Assembly: GCA_027946365.1 (NCBI GenBank)
Contig: JAPEUQ010000006.1
Coordinates: 1,116,001 to 1,180,000 of the forward strand
Direction: 5' to 3'
Source of the DNA: Kalmusia sp. IMI 367209
Lineage: Eukaryota > Ascomycota > Dothideomycetes > Pleosporales > Didymosphaeriaceae
DNA: 64,000 bases
Below, piece by piece: positions 61,347-64,000 of the stretch. The position numbers and the translations under genes were made by a program. How positions within the stretch are numbered: the first letter of the stretch is position 1; each line of letters opens with the position of its first letter. Under the pieces are notes generated by a model. The model ran no database searches and was not told where the DNA came from. It was given only the letters and a program-made list of their open reading frames with translations.

Positions 61347-63796
61347 ATGGACGGAAAGCACCTTGGCCATACCAGACAAAAACCCAGCAGCCCTACGTTA
61401 CCCTCATCTATGCTGGCAGACGTACGTCGAGATTCCGAAACCAATGAAGCGATGGGTGAACCAGGCCCCGAGAAATATACACGCAACAGACTACACCAAA
61501 TTGACTCTGCGTATTCCTCCAGAGCTTTTGAAGGCCATTTAAAAATGGATAGTGTGGCTCCAGATGAACCCTTTGGGCATAACCAAACCCGAAAACGATT
61601 TTCGACGGACGAACTGACCGCGTACGATCTACATCCGCCACCCCCAACTGTTTCCGATGCAAATGCAGAATACCTTGCCGCACGACTTTTCTCGACAGAG
61701 CACCTAGATGTCATACTGAAAACTCCTACACATGCACATCGCTTCCGCGCATTCTTGAACAAATATCACCCTCAGTCGGCTCCAACTCTCGTCCGTTACC
61801 TTGAATCGCAGAAAGCCTTCGCTGCTATACGCTATGCAAATGCCTTGGCTGACATCGTATCTTCGACGAATTCCTATGATACACAGCATCTATCTCGGTC
61901 CTCTTCTGTGAGAAGTGATGCGGCCGTTGTAGATCAGTCGTTCCAGAACTTCTCACAAAAGGCTGTGTATGAACTAGTGACTGAGGCGTTGCCTGCGTAC
62001 ATCACACATATACTTGTGACTATCGTCACAGAATGTCTGGTCAAGGAAATAACAGGGACCAGTTCTCCGTTTACGCGAGACCTGGTTCAAGGTCTCGCAG
62101 AGGTTTATTGCATGAGCGATCCTAATCAACCTGACAATCCCCTTGTTTTCGCATCTGAAGGTATGATGACCCAACGTTCAAGTGTCTGGCTATCAGGCCG
62201 CTGAAATTCCTATCTAGAATTCTATCATACGACACAATATAATCATGAGTATGTAATTGGCAAGAATTGCAGGTTTCTACAAGGCCCAAATACTCAAAGG
62301 GCAGCCGTGCGACGCATCTCCGAGACGTTACGCAACGGGCAAGAACTCAGTGAAATTTTGCTCAATTAGTAAGAATACACGCTCTGTGCTCGATCAGAAT
62401 CATAATTGATCGTTTATAGCCGCCGTGACGGAAGTCCTTTCCTCAACTTAGTATGTGCATTTCATCATATGATAGACCAAGTTTAACAAACATCAGGTTA
62501 TGATGGCTCCATTGATGGATTCACGAGGTAACATACGTTACCACATAGGAGCTCAAATTGACGTCACGCGTCTAATCGAAGGCGGAAAAGGCCTGGAGTC
62601 TTTTAAACAACTTCTCGACCAAGAAAGAGAAGCTAACGGAGACGCCACGAACACAGATCCAACAGAGAGTAAACCTTCCCTAGAACTACTTCGCGAGCTC
62701 GGAGGTCTTCTCAACGAGGAAGAGACCGATGTCTTCAGGCACCGTAATGTGCGTCATGGCTCTCTAAGTTCTTCTGCTAGTACACCGACACGGCGCATAG
62801 CCCCAGGCCGACGTTTTGTTGGAATGGACGAGCCCCTGGATGGCAATTTATGGCCACCAACAGAATTCAGACCCTCAGGTAGACTACCTGGTGTCTATCA
62901 AAATGCAAGCTTAGCTGCGTTTCTCCACTTCATACTCTTCACTAACGACCGTGCAGTACCTTCTTGTACGGCCGTATCCTTCATTACGGATCATCTTCAC
63001 TTCGCCCGCTCTGCGTATACCCGGTCTACCCCAATCTAAACTCATGGATCGGATTGGAGGGCCTCAAAATATCCGTGAAGGCCTCATGGATGCCTTCATG
63101 TCAGGAAGCAGTGTAACTGCGAAGGTCTCCTGGCTCACTCAGAGCTCTCGCGCGAACGTAAACGGCGGCTCCATGGACGACGCATCCACCACTTCGCAAG
63201 AGCCAGATTCTGACCTAGAAGCCCGGCCCCGTTGGATTCATTGCACCCCAATGCTCGGTTCAGACTCGAAGCCTGGCGTTTATATGATCGTCATGGTCGA
63301 CAAGGAAGAAATAACCGGCACACTCAATGCACATAGTCATACCATTCCCGTTGTGCGCAGCCGTGCTCTTACGCAAGAAACCTGGCCTTCTCGCGAGCTC
63401 GGCAACTCCGGTACGAGCGCCGCTCGTCTCACTAGCACCAAGCTTTACGCAGATTATCTGAGGAGAGAAGGAGCAAGTGATGGCCAAGAGAGTACGTATA
63501 CTGGGAAAAGAACACCGGTGTCACGGGCATCGTTGGAAGATGACATAAAATTGGGAAGAGTCAATTCGGGGTTAGCAAAGGTTAATCTGAGGACCGAGAC
63601 ACCCAATGAGGCTATGAGCACAAGGATTTCGGCGGTGATCCCACCCAAAAGCCATGATTCGCATCATAACAGCCAGGATAATCCTTCTCGTGTCTACTCA
63701 CTCTCGATGGGTGCAAGTTCTCCTACGCCATACAAGAACCCGAGTACGGTGATGGACTTGGACATTGCAACGGAATCGGAGGGGATTGGGAATTGA
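61347..63796 (+). CDS. RGS-LOV blue-light photoreceptor
   Basis: Exons: 61347-62160, 62218-62368, 62420-62450 (31 bases), 62497-62904 and 62957-63796; 747 aa. The last intron (62905-62956) has a GC donor with branch CTAAC and acceptor GTGCAG; GT donors nearby do not keep frame. An RGS-like helical domain covers about 100-260 (EHLDVILKTPTHAHRFRAFL, then AVYELVTEALPAYI). The LOV domain covers about 262-360: DNPLVFASEGF, then EYVIGKNCRFLQGPNTQ with photoactive Cys289, RRDGSPFLNLV and IGAQIDVT with Gln352. All flavin-adduct residues are present, so blue-light photochemistry is expected. A second PAS-like segment (YLLVRPYPSLRIIFTSPALR) and a disordered tail follow. The architecture matches fungal RGS-LOV proteins such as Botrytis BcLOV4, which binds membranes when lit. 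Confidence 0.88.
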
Positions 63797-64000
63797 CTGT
63801 CGAGCAAATGGTAGTATCATCATATGAAATGCTGCTACGACAAGAGATGGAGGGTCATATACGTGATTGTGTCCTAAAGCTGTATGAGAACGTATTAGTT
63901 GGAAGTCGTCTTGTACTACTCTGATACAGAGCGTTAAAAATTAATCATCGTGCTTCTCTTGTCTTCTCCTCTGATTAGAGAAAATGGTTATGTTCCTACA
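63797..64000. other. 3' flank of the RGS-LOV gene
   Basis: The last 204 bases hold presumed 3' untranslated sequence. No further gene start is seen before the window ends. Confidence 0.5.

Noticed and set aside
1..64000. tRNA, rRNA, CRISPR arrays, transposon terminal repeats
   Set aside because: Scanning for B-box-like GGTTCGA motifs, spaced short repeats and long terminal or inverted repeats gave nothing supportable by eye; a tRNAscan and a repeat search would be decisive.

Overview
The window is nuclear DNA from a filamentous ascomycete (Pezizomycotina). The grounds are the many short GT-AG introns of about 46-57 bases with CTAAC/CTGAC-type branch sites, and the gene set: an Ssk2-type MAPKKK, an RGS-LOV photoreceptor, a fungal luciferase-domain protein, Sld3 and a Vrl1-type VPS9 protein. 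A dothideomycete is my best guess but is not proven by anything here. No tRNA, rRNA, CRISPR array, intact transposon or prokaryotic operon structure was seen.

Layout. 1.6-3.4 kb: secreted FAD-linked oxidoreductase (+). 3.9-8.2 kb: VPS9-ankyrin-PX-BAR-like endosomal protein (+). 9.3-10.0 kb: small single-pass membrane protein (-). 10.0-13.7 kb: mostly gene-poor, with one broken kinase-like gene remnant (-). 13.7-15.6 kb: histidyl-tRNA synthetase with a second upstream start for a mitochondrial form (-). 16.3-20.4 kb: HOG-pathway MAPKKK (-). 20.4-23.85 kb: a 3.4 kb gene-free stretch, then a twin-histidine ammonium transporter (+, to 25.6 kb). 26.4-26.95 kb: EMC5 (+). 27.3-28.15 kb: luciferase-domain protein with two compensating frameshifts (-). 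29.8-31.8 kb: Sas10/Utp3 (-), divergent from the 3-ketodihydrosphingosine reductase at 32.2-33.3 kb (+). 33.9-35.0 kb: six-exon mitochondrial oxodicarboxylate carrier (-), divergent from DNA2 at 35.5-40.9 kb (+). 42.4-45.1 kb: Sld3 (+). 46.2-48.7 kb: Ser-rich protein of unknown function (+). 50.5-58.1 kb: a giant low-complexity protein built from repeated acidic / W-G / poly-Lys / Pro-Glu modules (+). 59.0-60.0 kb: casein kinase 2 beta (-), divergent from the RGS-LOV photoreceptor at 61.3-63.8 kb (+).

Most genes are conserved housekeeping or signalling genes and do not form a biosynthetic cluster. Functional neighbours are Dna2 with Sld3 (DNA replication) and CK2-beta with RGS-LOV (a shared 1.3 kb intergenic region). 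The most unusual object is the 50.5-58.1 kb WG-repeat gene. Its reading frame is broken at three homopolymer runs but is otherwise coherent over roughly 2,450 codons. Splice models were worked out by eye from reading-frame continuity, donor/acceptor/branch motifs and family knowledge; none has transcript support.
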